A stretch of DNA of 64,000 nt from the NCBI RefSeq assembly GCF_000023445.1, contig NC_012881.1, positions 3,442,001 to 3,506,000 on the forward strand, given 5' to 3'. The stretch is from Maridesulfovibrio salexigens DSM 2638 (GTDB lineage Bacteria > Desulfobacterota > Desulfovibrionia > Desulfovibrionales > Desulfovibrionaceae). The translations under genes and the position numbers were made by a program. Below are positions 1-9,629 of this stretch, piece after piece (the first letter of the stretch is position 1; every line of letters begins with the position of its first letter). The notes under the pieces were generated by a model. That model was not told where the DNA came from, made no database searches, and saw nothing but the letters and a program-made list of their open reading frames with translations.

Positions 1-163
1 TAGCAGCCGAGGTAATAAACCCCAGACTATGCCCATCACGGTAAAATTCAGCAGCAAGCCATGCCAAGGTCACGACCATGCCGATACAAAGCCCCAGAAC
101 AAAATGAGGTAAAGGGGCCACACGTAAATAATTATATTTTTTCTGTGCAAGAGCCTTTATCAT
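1..163 (-). CDS. N-terminal part of an unrecognised membrane protein (runs off the window)
   Basis: An open frame begins at ATG 163 on the minus strand and stays open to base 1, about 54 codons. The visible part has a basic start (MIKALAQKKYNY) followed by a hydrophobic stretch around residues 22-42 (FVLGLCIGMVVTLAWLAA), consistent with a first membrane segment. A weak AGGCG ribosome site precedes the ATG. Its function cannot be told from this fragment; it could equally be a short single-pass protein or the first helix of a larger one. Confidence 0.5.
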   Translation of the reverse strand, partial: MIKALAQKKYNYLRVAPLPHFVLGLCIGMVVTLAWLAAEFYRDGHSLGFITSAA

Positions 164-317
164 CGTAATTCGCCTGTAAAATCACTAAACTAAAAGACTA
201 CCAGTTCACTAATAGTCTACGCCACGATTAGGGAATTACCATCGTAATCAAAACCGTTCAAGAAATATCGGACACAGAAAAATAGCCGCTATGCTGTGAA
301 AAACAGAATTTCACGCG

Positions 318-3300
318 CTAAGACTTGATAACCTTAGCCAGCTCAGCCAGTAAATCATCAACATTAAAAGGCTTAGTGATGCGTGAATCCATTCCGCTGT
401 CAAAACACTTCTGCAGGAAATCTTCGCCTACATTGGCTGTAAGAGCCACTATCCTGACCGGAGAATGGGTTTTACGTATTGCGCGCGCAGCTTCAAAGCC
501 ATCTAGCACAGGCATCTGGATATCCATAAAGATTATATCGAAATCATCAGATTCATTGAACGTATCCACCGCATCCTTGCCATTTTCGACCATCACATAA
601 TTTTTAAGGCCGTTCTTTTCAAAAACCTTGCGCAACAGAATACGGTTCATCTTGCTATCTTCGGCCACCATGACTTTCAGGTCGGAATAATCAACTGAAT
701 CAAAATCTTCTTCGGAACCATCCGCAACTTCCTGCGGCTGATTAAAGTTTCGGCATACTTCCACAGGCAGGACAAAAGAAAATAAAGCACCGCCCTGCTC
801 ATTATTCCGGGCTGAAAGTTCTCCGCCCAGATGCTTGACCAGCTTATAGCAAATAGCCAGTCCAAGGCCGGTACCACCGTATTTTCTGGTAATGCTCGGG
901 TCGGCCTGAACAAAAGATTCAAATAATGATTCCGCACCATCTTTAGGCAGACCTATTCCTGTATCCGAAACCTCGAAAAGCAATCTGAGCTTGCCCCCTT
1001 CACCTTCAGGACCCTCCGGCCTGCATCTAAGGGTAACATTTCCTTTATCGGTAAACTTGACCCCGTTTCCAAGCAGATTAACCAGAACCTGACGCAACCG
1101 GAGACTGTCCACACGTACACAATCCGGCACATTCTCAGCTTCAAGGATCACCTGCAAAGGCTTATTCATGGCGCCGATATCTACAACATCCCCCATCTCC
1201 CGCAGGAAAGCCGGGAAGTCGATATTCTCCTCATTTAATTCCATATGGACAGAATCAAGCTTAGAATAATCAAGGATGTCATTAACAATAACCAGCAGGC
1301 TGTCTACTGAAGACTTAATCAACCTTAGATTTTCCTGCTGCTCAGAAGTCAATTCAGAGCGTTGAAGCAACTGAACCATACCCTTAACCGCATTCATGGG
1401 AGTTCTGAATTCGTGGGTCATGTTTGCCAGAAAGCGTCCTTTGGCCTCATTTGCTTCCTGCGCCTCTTCCCTGCTGCTTCTCAGTTCTTTCTCAATCCTT
1501 TTCAGTTCAGAAATATCTTCGACAGCAACAAGAACGCGCTCCCAAGAATCTTCACACCCCGGAACAATGGTCAGGTTGAGAATAAAAAACTGCTCCCTGC
1601 CATCCAGACGCAGAAAACTAAATTCACTGCGATGCCTCTCGGCTCCTTTGAGCAAATCCAGAAAAACAGTCCTGTAAATACGCCATGAATGCTGGGTAAC
1701 ATAGGGAGAGAAACCGACATCAATCAGTTGTTCAAGGGAAGATGTCCCAAAAAATTCTATGGTGCGGTTATTTGCATCAATTATTCGTATGTTCTCTACG
1801 CATCGGGACACAGATTTATGATCAGATAAAAGCTCTTCACGGATAACCGGCAACATGTCCGGGCCATACGAATCAAAAATCTCTTTTACTGAACTCAGAT
1901 CGAGTTCCCATAGGGCAACAGGGGAATTCTCAAAAAGGGACCTAAACCGCCACTCACTTTTCTGTTGCTCTTTTTCTGCCTTTTTCCGGGCAGTTACATC
2001 AATGACAAACCCTTCCACATACGCAGACATTCCCGGTTCAGACTCAACAAGCCTCATATCTCTGGAGGTCCAGACCGTGCCACCATCCTTGCGCTGGCAT
2101 TCAACTTCATACGAAGCAACCTGCCCGGCAAAACGAAGCATCTGCACACACCGCTGCCAGTCCTGACTATTCATATAAACCTGATCGCCGACACTGGAAA
2201 CTTCCGAGATCAGTTCATCGCTGTTCTCATAGCCGTATAATTCCGCAAGAGCTTTGTTTGCAGTCAGATAACTTCCGTCCAAAGTCGCCTGAAAAATTCC
2301 CATGGGGGCATTATCAAAAATATCGCGAAACTTAATCTCAGCCCGTCTGCGCAAGGCATCCGCAAGATGTCGATTCCTGATCTCCTGCTCGACCTTGTCC
2401 TTCTGCCTGTTAACCTCATCTATTCTGCGGGAGGCCTCCTGCATTCGAGCTTCATAAATCTTATTTCGCAGCACTCCCCGGATAAGCCAGAAACAACCGA
2501 CTGAAATCAAAATGAAGATAAACAGGTACAGTGCAAACTGCATCCTGATACTTAAAAATCCGAAGAACTGTTCCTCTTCAACCAGACTTATAACACTGAG
2601 TGATGTCCCCTGAACCGGCGAGGAAATAGCCAGATAGTCAACTTCACGGCCAGATTTACCGGCTTCCAGAACAGTAAGGCCGTCCCAGTCATGAAGAACA
2701 TCCATGAGCAGCAATTCACCGCTCTGACGGGCAGAATGGTCTGATACAGCGACTACAGCCCCGCCCACACGCAAGAAATCAGTACCCACGGAAGGAGATA
2801 CCGTCATTAACTCAAGGCTTCGGTGCAAACTTTCAACTCTGGTCCAGCCGACAACAGTTCCCCTTATCCCCTGCGAGACATCAATAGGGACACTGACGAC
2901 AATAGAAAGCTCCCCGCCATATTCCCCGGCAAAAAAAGCAGGCGTCCCATACCGAACCCTATATTTGGAAAACTCATAATCATCTGCATTCAGCAGACAC
3001 TCGCTATCAGAATCCAAAATCAGATCACCATCTTTATCAAGTACGGCAATCCGTGAAAAAACCAGTTCGTCCCCAAGACTTCTCTTAGCCAGAGTCCGGC
3101 TAAGCAAAGAACATATATCTCCGGCTATTGCCGGAGCTTGTTGGACAATCTCCCCTTCTCCTTCTTTCAAAACATTGAGCAGGGAACGTACAGACTTACT
3201 GGCAGCCACTCGCTTCAATTCAGAAACACGTTTGGAATAATAAAAACTTACGGCCATAGCACGTTTGGCGGATTCACCGACAAACAATTCGCGGGCAGTA

Positions 3301-3434
3301 TTCCGTACCTGCAACTGGGAGGAATACCCCGTCCACAAAATCAGTCCGACAAATCCGGCAAAGATTAAAATCGTACAGATCAGAAGGATACGGTAACCCG
3401 AACGGCTCTTATGGCTAGTCTTATTTTTACTCAT
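318..3434 (-). CDS. Hybrid histidine kinase, two PAS domains and C-terminal receiver
   Basis: Membrane hybrid sensor kinase of about 1038 residues. Domains in order: transmembrane segment near residues 15-37, a periplasmic sensor of about 260 residues, a second membrane segment near 298-322, a short coiled coil, PAS (about 368-480), PAS (about 497-660), HisKA with phospho-acceptor His674 in the motif NMTHEFRTPMN, HATPase with DTGIGL and GGTGLGL boxes, and a receiver with phospho-acceptor Asp971 in FMDIQMP. The longest frame starts at TTG 3437, but ATG 3434 is more natural; the ribosome site is weak. It stands alone, with no response regulator gene beside it, so phosphotransfer beyond its own receiver must go to a partner elsewhere. 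The signal sensed is unknown. Confidence 0.9.
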   Translation of the reverse strand: MSKNKTSHKSRSGYRILLICTILIFAGFVGLILWTGYSSQLQVRNTARELFVGESAKRAMAVSFYYSKRVSELKRVAASKSVRSLLNVLKEGEGEIVQQAPAIAGDICSLLSRTLAKRSLGDELVFSRIAVLDKDGDLILDSDSECLLNADDYEFSKYRVRYGTPAFFAGEYGGELSIVVSVPIDVSQGIRGTVVGWTRVESLHRSLELMTVSPSVGTDFLRVGGAVVAVSDHSARQSGELLLMDVLHDWDGLTVLEAGKSGREVDYLAISSPVQGTSLSVISLVEEEQFFGFLSIRMQFALYLFIFILISVGCFWLIRGVLRNKIYEARMQEASRRIDEVNRQKDKVEQEIRNRHLADALRRRAEIKFRDIFDNAPMGIFQATLDGSYLTANKALAELYGYENSDELISEVSSVGDQVYMNSQDWQRCVQMLRFAGQVASYEVECQRKDGGTVWTSRDMRLVESEPGMSAYVEGFVIDVTARKKAEKEQQKSEWRFRSLFENSPVALWELDLSSVKEIFDSYGPDMLPVIREELLSDHKSVSRCVENIRIIDANNRTIEFFGTSSLEQLIDVGFSPYVTQHSWRIYRTVFLDLLKGAERHRSEFSFLRLDGREQFFILNLTIVPGCEDSWERVLVAVEDISELKRIEKELRSSREEAQEANEAKGRFLANMTHEFRTPMNAVKGMVQLLQRSELTSEQQENLRLIKSSVDSLLVIVNDILDYSKLDSVHMELNEENIDFPAFLREMGDVVDIGAMNKPLQVILEAENVPDCVRVDSLRLRQVLVNLLGNGVKFTDKGNVTLRCRPEGPEGEGGKLRLLFEVSDTGIGLPKDGAESLFESFVQADPSITRKYGGTGLGLAICYKLVKHLGGELSARNNEQGGALFSFVLPVEVCRNFNQPQEVADGSEEDFDSVDYSDLKVMVAEDSKMNRILLRKVFEKNGLKNYVMVENGKDAVDTFNESDDFDIIFMDIQMPVLDGFEAARAIRKTHSPVRIVALTANVGEDFLQKCFDSGMDSRITKPFNVDDLLAELAKVIKS

Positions 3435-3618
3435 CAAATCAGATCTTTCCGTTACTGGAGAGGCAAAATTAAACCATTGGACAAATAAACAGCCCTAAAT
3501 TTCGTGATAGATTAATTCGATCTAAGGTGAACTATATGCCTAAATTAAAAATATTGTAACAATCTTAGCATACTTAGGCTTATTTTTCGCACAATTTTAA
3601 AAAAAAACAAACCCTTAC

Positions 3619-3647
3619 TTGACACTGAAAATCATTTTCACTAAATA
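3619..3647 (+). promoter_or_regulatory. Sigma-70-type promoter with a Fur box in its spacer
   Basis: A TTGACA -35 element (3619-3624) is followed after exactly 17 bases by TAAATA (3642-3647). The spacer contains the perfect 15-base palindrome TGAAAATCATTTTCA (3626-3640), matching the 7-1-7 Fur box (TGATAATNATTATCA) at most positions. Binding there would block polymerase. It drives the DUF2325 gene starting at 3680, with a leader of roughly 27 bases. Confidence 0.8.
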
Positions 3648-3679
3648 ATGAAAAACACCCAAAAAAAATGGAGGCAATT

Positions 3680-3955
3680 ATGTGCGCAGCTCTTATCGGT
3701 GGAATGGACAGACTTAAAAGGGATTACATTGTTTCTGCCAAGGAAAAAGGCGTTAAACTTAAAGTATTCACGGGAAAAGAAAATAAGGTTTCTGCGAAAC
3801 TAGGCAGTGCCGATCATGTTATTATCTTCACCAACCAGATCTCCCATGCGGCTAAAAAAGATATCGTAAAATACACCAAGGCCAAGCAGATACCTCTGCA
3901 TATGTTCCACTCATGTGGAGTTTCCACTCTGAAAAGCTGCCTTGAAAATCTTTAA
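3680..3955 (+). CDS. DUF2325 family small protein, predicted Fur-regulated
   Basis: Small cytoplasmic protein of 91 residues matching the DUF2325 family: an opening ALIGGMDRL segment, a central DHVIIFTNQISHA segment and a terminal FHSCGVSTL segment. The frame is open from ATG 3668, but that ATG lies within the GGAGG ribosome site (3670-3674), which is correctly spaced for ATG 3680, so 3680 is taken as the start. The family's biochemical role is not known. The upstream promoter carries a clear Fur box, so expression should rise under iron limitation; I recall small Fur-regulon genes of unknown function in Desulfovibrio vulgaris (named genY/genZ), but whether this is their orthologue cannot be decided here. 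Confidence 0.8.
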   Translation: MCAALIGGMDRLKRDYIVSAKEKGVKLKVFTGKENKVSAKLGSADHVIIFTNQISHAAKKDIVKYTKAKQIPLHMFHSCGVSTLKSCLENL

Positions 3956-4043
3956 TTCCAAAATGGGAAATAGGCATCCCGGCGGGAAAGACGGTTTGGA
4001 GACAGTCTTTCAGCCAGCCGAGGACACCTGTTTCTGATCCCTG

Positions 4044-4895
4044 CTATTCATGCAGGGAACGCAAAAGATCAATATTCATTTTATCGAGCTTAAAATCGGG
4101 ATCATCTTCTTTCGGAGTTTCTATAACCTTGGCCACAGCAGCAAACCGTGTGTCATTGATTATATACCTGAATCCATCAAGTCCGATACTGCCCTGCCCG
4201 ATATGTTCATGACGGTCCTTATTGGAACCAAGCTCCTGCTTACTGTCATTGAGATGAAAAAAACGGATAAAATCAAGTCCGATCAATTTGTCAAAACGTT
4301 CGAACACCTCAGCACATGACTCTGCACTGCGAAGGTCGTAGCCGGCAGCAAACGCATGGCAGGTGTCAAAACAAACTCCCATTCTTGATGTATAGCCGGA
4401 ATCTTCCAGAATAGTAGCCAGTTCCCCGAACCTGCTGCCCAGATTGGTTCCCTGTCCGGCAGTATTCTCAATAAGTACTTTTACTTCTTCGGTTTCCGAA
4501 AGGGCAATAGCCTGATCCAGATTTGCAACATACCGCTCCAGGGCTTCAACCTTACCGGAACCAAGATGAGATCCGGGATGGGTAACCAGATATTCAATGC
4601 CCAGCTTTTCAGTACGACGCAATTCTTCAGCAAAGGCTTTCACTGATTTTTCAGCACTGTCCGCTTTAGGAGAAGCAAGGTTTATGAGATATGAATCATG
4701 GACGCTGACCGGATAGTTGCCCCATTCTTCTCGCAATGTCTTGAAATTTTTCACTACCTTTTCTTCAAGTGGCTTCACCTTCCACTGACGCTGGTTGCGG
4801 GTAAAAATCTGCAAAGCTGTTCCGCCGACAGACATAATCCGCTCTACAGCCTTATCCACCCCGCCGGTTATGGGCATATGGGCACCTATATACAT
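4044..4895 (-). CDS. nfo: Endonuclease IV (apurinic/apyrimidinic endonuclease)
   Basis: Zinc-dependent AP endonuclease of base-excision repair, 283 residues, the usual length for the family. It cleaves 5' of abasic sites and trims blocked 3' ends. Family signatures are plain: SVHDSYLINLASP, the ENTAGQG metal-site segment, CFDTCHAFAAGYD, and FHLNDSKQELGSNKDRHEHIGQG near the C-terminus. Start ATG 4895 has AAGGA nine bases upstream. It lies 29 bases downstream of the CofD-like gene on the same strand and is probably cotranscribed with it, though the functional link is not obvious. Confidence 0.95.
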   Translation of the reverse strand: MYIGAHMPITGGVDKAVERIMSVGGTALQIFTRNQRQWKVKPLEEKVVKNFKTLREEWGNYPVSVHDSYLINLASPKADSAEKSVKAFAEELRRTEKLGIEYLVTHPGSHLGSGKVEALERYVANLDQAIALSETEEVKVLIENTAGQGTNLGSRFGELATILEDSGYTSRMGVCFDTCHAFAAGYDLRSAESCAEVFERFDKLIGLDFIRFFHLNDSKQELGSNKDRHEHIGQGSIGLDGFRYIINDTRFAAVAKVIETPKEDDPDFKLDKMNIDLLRSLHE

Positions 4896-4924
4896 AGAAA
4901 ATATCCTTCTCTTATTTACGAATC

Positions 4925-6061
4925 CTAGTTCTTCACTGATGCCAGTTCCAAAAGTATCGGAGCCAGCAGTTGCGGGTCAATAAGACCATCAGACTCGTCT
5001 GAAACCAATGTGCGGTCAATTACTTTCAAAGGAAACTTTTCCAAGGCAGCCAAATCCGGTTCTTCCTGATAAGTACCATTCTCAGAATCAATAAGAATGT
5101 AATTAAGCACTGCTTCCGATCCGATATAAGCGGAATTGTCCATACGCAAGACTTCAAGCAGCCGCTCAACCTGCAAATTAATACTGTGCCCGATCAGTTC
5201 CGGGTCGAAGCCCATATTGGGAATGAATACTTTGGGACAGGGATTTAGTGAAATAGCATTCCCCAATCCCTGGGGAGAAATGGCTGCCAGCATGCTGGAA
5301 TAGAAACTACCCATGGGATAAACGATCATATCCGCATTATTAACCAGATTTATGGCCAGCGAAGAGCCATGAACCGGACGCGGCCAAGGATCATCCACCC
5401 CGGAACAAATCCACATACCATCGATAGGGGAGGATATCGGATCAGTCTCCTTGCCTGTGAATTGATGCTGTCCGGCCAGAATTTCGCCATTTTCCAGACG
5501 AACAGCCAGATGCCCGTTATCCACTGTGGAAGCCCGGACAATCCCCCGTGCCCCGATAAGTCGGGAAAGCTGAGCGATAGGAGGGGCAAGTATTCGCTGA
5601 TGGGCCATAAATCCTGCTGCAAGGACAATATTTCCAAGACTTGCATTAACCGGATCAAAATTATCACCGGCCAGTTCAATAAAAAGAGCAAAACGATCAG
5701 AAAGTATTTTTCGTACTATTTCGGAAAAACCGTCCATCAAGGAATGTGAACCGTTGGCAAGATGGGAAAGCTGTCCGTAGAGAGCGGTCTTGTCAGCATA
5801 GCGCGGCAAACGGGTGGCAAGGAGTTCCACAATATTCGCTTTATCGGGATTTTCCTTATCCGCAAGGGCAAGCAGACGGTTGCGGACATCCCCCACAGCA
5901 GGCATGTCAAAGACTTCACGCAGAGCAGCAGAACTGCCACCGGAATCAAAAGTGGTGATGATATAAGCACACTTCGGATTGACTTTCGCGAGCTCGGCGG
6001 CCAACCCGTTCAAAGCCGTCCCCCCGCTGAAAAAAACAATTTCCGGATGCTCTTTGCTCAC
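4925..6061 (-). CDS. CofD/YvcK-like nucleotide-binding protein (GAK-system type)
   Basis: A 378-residue cytoplasmic Rossmann-like protein related to 2-phospho-L-lactate transferase CofD and to YvcK. The N-terminus has FFSGGTALNGLA (phosphate-binding loop), TTFDSGGSSAALRE and PAVGDVRNRLLALAD, all typical of the superfamily; the wording is closest to the CofD-like member of the GAK system. The start is GTG 6061 with an AGGCGGGA ribosome site. The usual GAK neighbours (ATP-grasp enzyme and small XXXCH protein) are not in this window; instead nfo follows 29 bases downstream. Its substrate is unknown; transfer of a phosphorylated group from a nucleotide is an inference from the superfamily. Confidence 0.75.
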   Translation of the reverse strand: MSKEHPEIVFFSGGTALNGLAAELAKVNPKCAYIITTFDSGGSSAALREVFDMPAVGDVRNRLLALADKENPDKANIVELLATRLPRYADKTALYGQLSHLANGSHSLMDGFSEIVRKILSDRFALFIELAGDNFDPVNASLGNIVLAAGFMAHQRILAPPIAQLSRLIGARGIVRASTVDNGHLAVRLENGEILAGQHQFTGKETDPISSPIDGMWICSGVDDPWPRPVHGSSLAINLVNNADMIVYPMGSFYSSMLAAISPQGLGNAISLNPCPKVFIPNMGFDPELIGHSINLQVERLLEVLRMDNSAYIGSEAVLNYILIDSENGTYQEEPDLAALEKFPLKVIDRTLVSDESDGLIDPQLLAPILLELASVKN

Positions 6062-6291
6062 TAACGTCCCGCCTATTTTTTACTGTACTTTTGGAAATTG
6101 CCCAACCGCAAGAAAATACAGGAAAATCATGTCATAAAAAGAGACCTGAACAAGAACATAGGTTACGGCTTATTCTGCGAAAACATTTCCTGTTTTCCTT
6201 GCAGACCGGCACCCTTTTTATTATTCAGGGCAATATATCCGACATATTCTATTTTCATAATTAGCAAACAACATACCTCAATCTCACTGAT

Positions 6292-6897
6292 ATGAAAAAC
6301 ATTTTTCTTAACATACATGGATTTGGATCTTCAGGCGCAAACTCCAAGGCTGCTGCACTGAGCGAGAACTTCCCCGAACATGAACTTATCAGCCCGGACC
6401 TGCCACCGGACCCGATAGAGTCCCTTGAAATCATCGAGACCATTGTGCTGGAAAACATGAACAGGCCATTGGTCCTGCAAGGTTCATCCATGGGCGGACT
6501 GTATTCACTGATTATGCATTTCAGGCATTCTGTCCCGGCCCTGCTCATTAATCCGGCGTTGACTCCGGCAGCATTGGTCCGCAACCGTCTGGGCGATACA
6601 TACGAATTTGCCAACGGTGACAGCATCCTCATTTCCGAAGATCACGTAAACCGCTTTGCAGAAGTGGAAGATGAATTGAATAGGGGAATTGCGGAAAAAG
6701 GAGTTCGTAGCGGAGAAGTACTGGCCCTGATCGGCGAACAGGACGAGCTTCTTGATCAAAAAATCATGAAATCAATACTGAGAAAAGCCGGGGCTGATAT
6801 CATTTCCTACAATACCGACCACCGCTTTGAAGGCTATGAGCAGACCTGTCGCCATGACATTAAGGTAAGGGAATTTCTGCTGAACTTGCGGGATTAA
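6292..6897 (+). CDS. YqiA/YcfP-like alpha/beta-hydrolase (esterase)
   Basis: A 201-residue single-domain alpha/beta-hydrolase. It shows the oxyanion-hole segment LNIHGFGSSG near the N-terminus, the nucleophile elbow QGSSMGG (Ser about residue 67), and a C-terminal TDHRF segment that supplies the likely catalytic His. Size and motifs fit the YqiA esterase family, which hydrolyses short acyl esters in vitro; the physiological substrate is not established. The ATG at 6292 has no convincing Shine-Dalgarno site. The stop overlaps the stop of the convergent GNAT gene by four bases. Confidence 0.85.
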   Translation: MKNIFLNIHGFGSSGANSKAAALSENFPEHELISPDLPPDPIESLEIIETIVLENMNRPLVLQGSSMGGLYSLIMHFRHSVPALLINPALTPAALVRNRLGDTYEFANGDSILISEDHVNRFAEVEDELNRGIAEKGVRSGEVLALIGEQDELLDQKIMKSILRKAGADIISYNTDHRFEGYEQTCRHDIKVREFLLNLRD

Positions 6898-8078
6898 TCT
6901 TTTTCTCCGCCCAAACGTCCTACGGGCATGAGATCATTCATCTCGCTGATGTATCCGTTTTCAAGATTGTTCACTTCCTGAATATAAGTCTTGAAAGTCA
7001 GGTCCATAGACGGATCGGTAAACTTGTGCAGACTATAGGAGGGGGTGGAAAAAAATCCGCGTCTAGCCTTATGTTCACCGCCCATACCGGGATCGTAAAG
7101 ACTTATCCCGTTAGCAACAGCCCATTCAATGGGTGCGTAATAACAAAGTTCAAAGTGGAGAAAACGGACTTCTTCAAAACATCCCCAGTACCTGCCCCAG
7201 AGGCGGTCACCGGAAAACACAAACATTGAAAGAGCCAACGGGTTAGGGTCATCTCCCCGTAAGGCTACGGTGAACATCAGATTTTCCCGCATGCTCTGCT
7301 TCAGCATCTCAAAGAAATCAGGTGTAAGGTATTTGCAGCTCCAGACCCCGAACTTATCATTGGTGGAAACGTAACAGCTATACATGAGGTCGAAATAACG
7401 ATCCGGTATTTCGTAACCTGTCAAAGTCAGCACGCGGATATTGTCGCTCCGCAAAGCCTTACGTTCACGCCGGACGGTCTTGCGCCTGTTACTGTTCAAG
7501 GTTGTCAGCCAATGGTCAAAGTCCCGGTAATCGTCATTGGTCCAAACATAGCCCTGATGTTTCCATGCAGCATAACCGTAGGCCTCCATTTCAATGCCCC
7601 AATCCGGGTCAACAAAATTAAAGGCACAACTGCCCAGTCCGTTAATTGAACAGAAACGGTCGAGGGTCTGGCTTATTAATGCGGTAATTCTTTTCGCAGA
7701 GGCACCGGGAGTTACCATAAAACGATAACCGGATGCAGGCGTATAAGGACTCATGCCTACAATCTTGGGGTAATAGGCCATCCCACCTTTCTGAGCCACC
7801 TCCACCCAAACCCGGTCAAAAATAAATTCCCCCTCACTCTGATCCCGGACAAAAAGAGGAGCCGCGCCTACCAGACGCCCCTCGGAACGAACAAGTAAGT
7901 GAGCGGTAAGCCAACCTGTTTCCGGCGTGGCGCTCCTGCTCTGCTCAATAAGTCGCAACCAGTCCCACTCAAGAAAAGGAAAATTCAATTCCTTTGCGAG
8001 AAGGTTCCATTCATCACGATCGACTTCAGTAATAGAAGGAATCCATGAAATTTCAAGTCCGTCCAGAATATCAGTCAT
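6894..8078 (-). CDS. GNAT/FemAB-like acyltransferase (COG3146, DUF482)
   Basis: A 394-residue protein of the COG3146 family, a GNAT fold related to FemAB peptidyl-transferases. Recognisable segments are FPFLEWDWLRLIEQS, AQKGGMAYYPKIVGMSPYTPASG, the NRRKTVRRERKAL basic helix and the C-terminal YDPGMGGEHKARRGF motif. The family's acceptor is not firmly known; old annotations call it a peptidoglycan-biosynthesis protein. It is followed on the same strand's upstream side by the LysR gene (8098-9012), only 19 bases away, so the two may be cotranscribed. Confidence 0.8.
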   Translation of the reverse strand: MTDILDGLEISWIPSITEVDRDEWNLLAKELNFPFLEWDWLRLIEQSRSATPETGWLTAHLLVRSEGRLVGAAPLFVRDQSEGEFIFDRVWVEVAQKGGMAYYPKIVGMSPYTPASGYRFMVTPGASAKRITALISQTLDRFCSINGLGSCAFNFVDPDWGIEMEAYGYAAWKHQGYVWTNDDYRDFDHWLTTLNSNRRKTVRRERKALRSDNIRVLTLTGYEIPDRYFDLMYSCYVSTNDKFGVWSCKYLTPDFFEMLKQSMRENLMFTVALRGDDPNPLALSMFVFSGDRLWGRYWGCFEEVRFLHFELCYYAPIEWAVANGISLYDPGMGGEHKARRGFFSTPSYSLHKFTDPSMDLTFKTYIQEVNNLENGYISEMNDLMPVGRLGGEKD

Positions 8079-8097
8079 TTACCAACCCTAAAAACTT

Positions 8098-9012
8098 CTA
8101 ACCGCTGACTTTCCCTGCAAAGGCTTTTGATACCGAGAAATAATCCGCAACCCATTCCATAAAAACTCCCGCCGTATTGGAGTAATCCTCACTGTTCCAT
8201 ACCATAAAGATGTCCATACGCGGAAAGTCATCACTTATGGGGACCATGGCAATACCCTTTCGTGCCACACGGCTGTTTTCCGGTAGAAACGTTACCCCCA
8301 TACCGGATGAAATCAGAGCCGAGGCACCGGAAAGACCGGAAATTTCCTGCCTGACCTTCGGCACCAATCCACGGGAAGTAAAGGCTTGCATGATTGAGTC
8401 ATACAAATCCGGCTGTCCGCTACGGGGAAACATAAGCAGGTTCTCCCTCGCGATTTCTTTCAATGATACGCTTTTTTCAGCCGTAAAGATATGGTCTTCC
8501 GGAACTGCGAGAACATGTTTCCTGGAGAAGAGCTTAACTGAAGACAACCCCTCCATAGCGCGCAGGTAAACCGTCGAAAACCCCACATCCAACTCACCGG
8601 AATGAATCCTCTCCAGCTGAATGGAAGCACCGAACTGACTGAGCCGAACCGAAACTCCGGGATATCTATGGCTGAAAGAACGAACAGCCTCCGGCAAAAG
8701 GCTGTCCATAGCAATCTCCATGAATCCGACCTTTATATTGCCGTATTCGCCTTTGGCCATCCTGCCGACAGTAGCCGCTGCTTCTTCAGCTTGAGCCACT
8801 ATATCCAGAGCCTGTTTGTAAAAATAACGTCCTTCATTGGTCAGACGAACTTTACGGCTGTTGCGCTCCAGCAGGCGCGCACCAACTTCTTCCTCCAGCC
8901 CCTTTATCTGCTGCGAAAAAGGAGGCTGGGCAATATGTACCCTGCGGGCCGCACGTCCGAAGTGCAGTTCCTCGGCTACGGCAATAAAATATCTCAGTTG
9001 CCTTAATTCCAT
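8098..9012 (-). CDS. LysR-family transcriptional regulator
   Basis: A 304-residue LysR regulator. The N-terminal winged helix is typical (MELRQLRYFIAVAEELHFGR, then AARRVHIAQPPFSQQIKGLE), followed by a linker helix and a substrate-binding domain of two alpha/beta lobes (IKVGFMEIAMDSLLPE, MGVTFLPENS). The sequence style is that of the CatM/BenM branch, which often binds aromatic acids; the ligand here is unknown. The longest frame begins at TTG 9015, but ATG 9012 gives the family's usual MELRQL start. It is divergent from the IscU-like gene and lies directly upstream of the GNAT gene, which is a plausible target. Confidence 0.9.
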   Translation of the reverse strand: MELRQLRYFIAVAEELHFGRAARRVHIAQPPFSQQIKGLEEEVGARLLERNSRKVRLTNEGRYFYKQALDIVAQAEEAAATVGRMAKGEYGNIKVGFMEIAMDSLLPEAVRSFSHRYPGVSVRLSQFGASIQLERIHSGELDVGFSTVYLRAMEGLSSVKLFSRKHVLAVPEDHIFTAEKSVSLKEIARENLLMFPRSGQPDLYDSIMQAFTSRGLVPKVRQEISGLSGASALISSGMGVTFLPENSRVARKGIAMVPISDDFPRMDIFMVWNSEDYSNTAGVFMEWVADYFSVSKAFAGKVSG

Positions 9013-9193
9013 CAATTAGAATCCATTTTATAGCCAACCGGAAGAAATTCTCCGGTTTGGTTTTATTCAACAATAAATCCTGTATAATTACAATATTAAA
9101 CTCCGACGGCAAAAAAACGGCAAAAAGTTTGATTGATTTTTTTCCCGCCTTGAGCCAACCTCTGCACGCTTTATCTAAAAAAGGAGTTTTTTT

Positions 9194-9619
9194 ATGAGTG
9201 ATAATCTTGACGATCTGCTTTCCAATATTCAGCAGCAATGCGATGACGCAGCACACGATATGTTCGGGAAGGAAACCTCCCGCTGGCACAACCCGACCTA
9301 CGCACGGACCATGGAAAATCCGGACAGCACCGGAGAAGTCAGGGGCAACTGCGGAGATGTCATCAAAATATTCCTCAAGATAGACAATAACACCGTCAGT
9401 GAAGCTTCATTCTTCACCACCGGATGCGGCCCCAGCATTGTCAGCAGCGACATGGTCTGCGAACTGTGCATGGGCAAAAATATTGACGCAGCATCAGAAA
9501 TCGACGGAGAAGACATCCTCGAAAGACTCGGCGGACTGCCCGAGGACAAAACTCATTGCGCCCATTTAGCTTCTTCTGCCATGCAGGAAGCACTGGGTAA
9601 CTGGATGGAAAAAAAATAG
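9194..9619 (+). CDS. NifU/IscU-like iron-sulfur cluster scaffold protein
   Basis: A 141-residue protein of the IscU/NifU N-terminal family, on which iron-sulfur clusters are built before transfer to apo-proteins. The three ligand cysteines are present: Cys53 in GNCGD (with Asp55), Cys78 in TTGCGPS and Cys122 in DKTHCAHLA. Extra cysteines at 89 and 92 (CELC) are not part of the standard site. ATG 9194 has AAGGAG seven bases upstream. It is not next to a cysteine desulfurase, as a full isc or nif cluster would be, so it is an orphan scaffold. The neighbouring kinase is convergent. Confidence 0.88.
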   Translation: MSDNLDDLLSNIQQQCDDAAHDMFGKETSRWHNPTYARTMENPDSTGEVRGNCGDVIKIFLKIDNNTVSEASFFTTGCGPSIVSSDMVCELCMGKNIDAASEIDGEDILERLGGLPEDKTHCAHLASSAMQEALGNWMEKK

Positions 9620-9629
9620 TCCATACGGA

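Noticed and set aside
6098-6295. A 65-codon plus-strand frame before the YqiA-like gene
   Set aside because: No ribosome site or motif, and it overlaps the start of the hydrolase gene.
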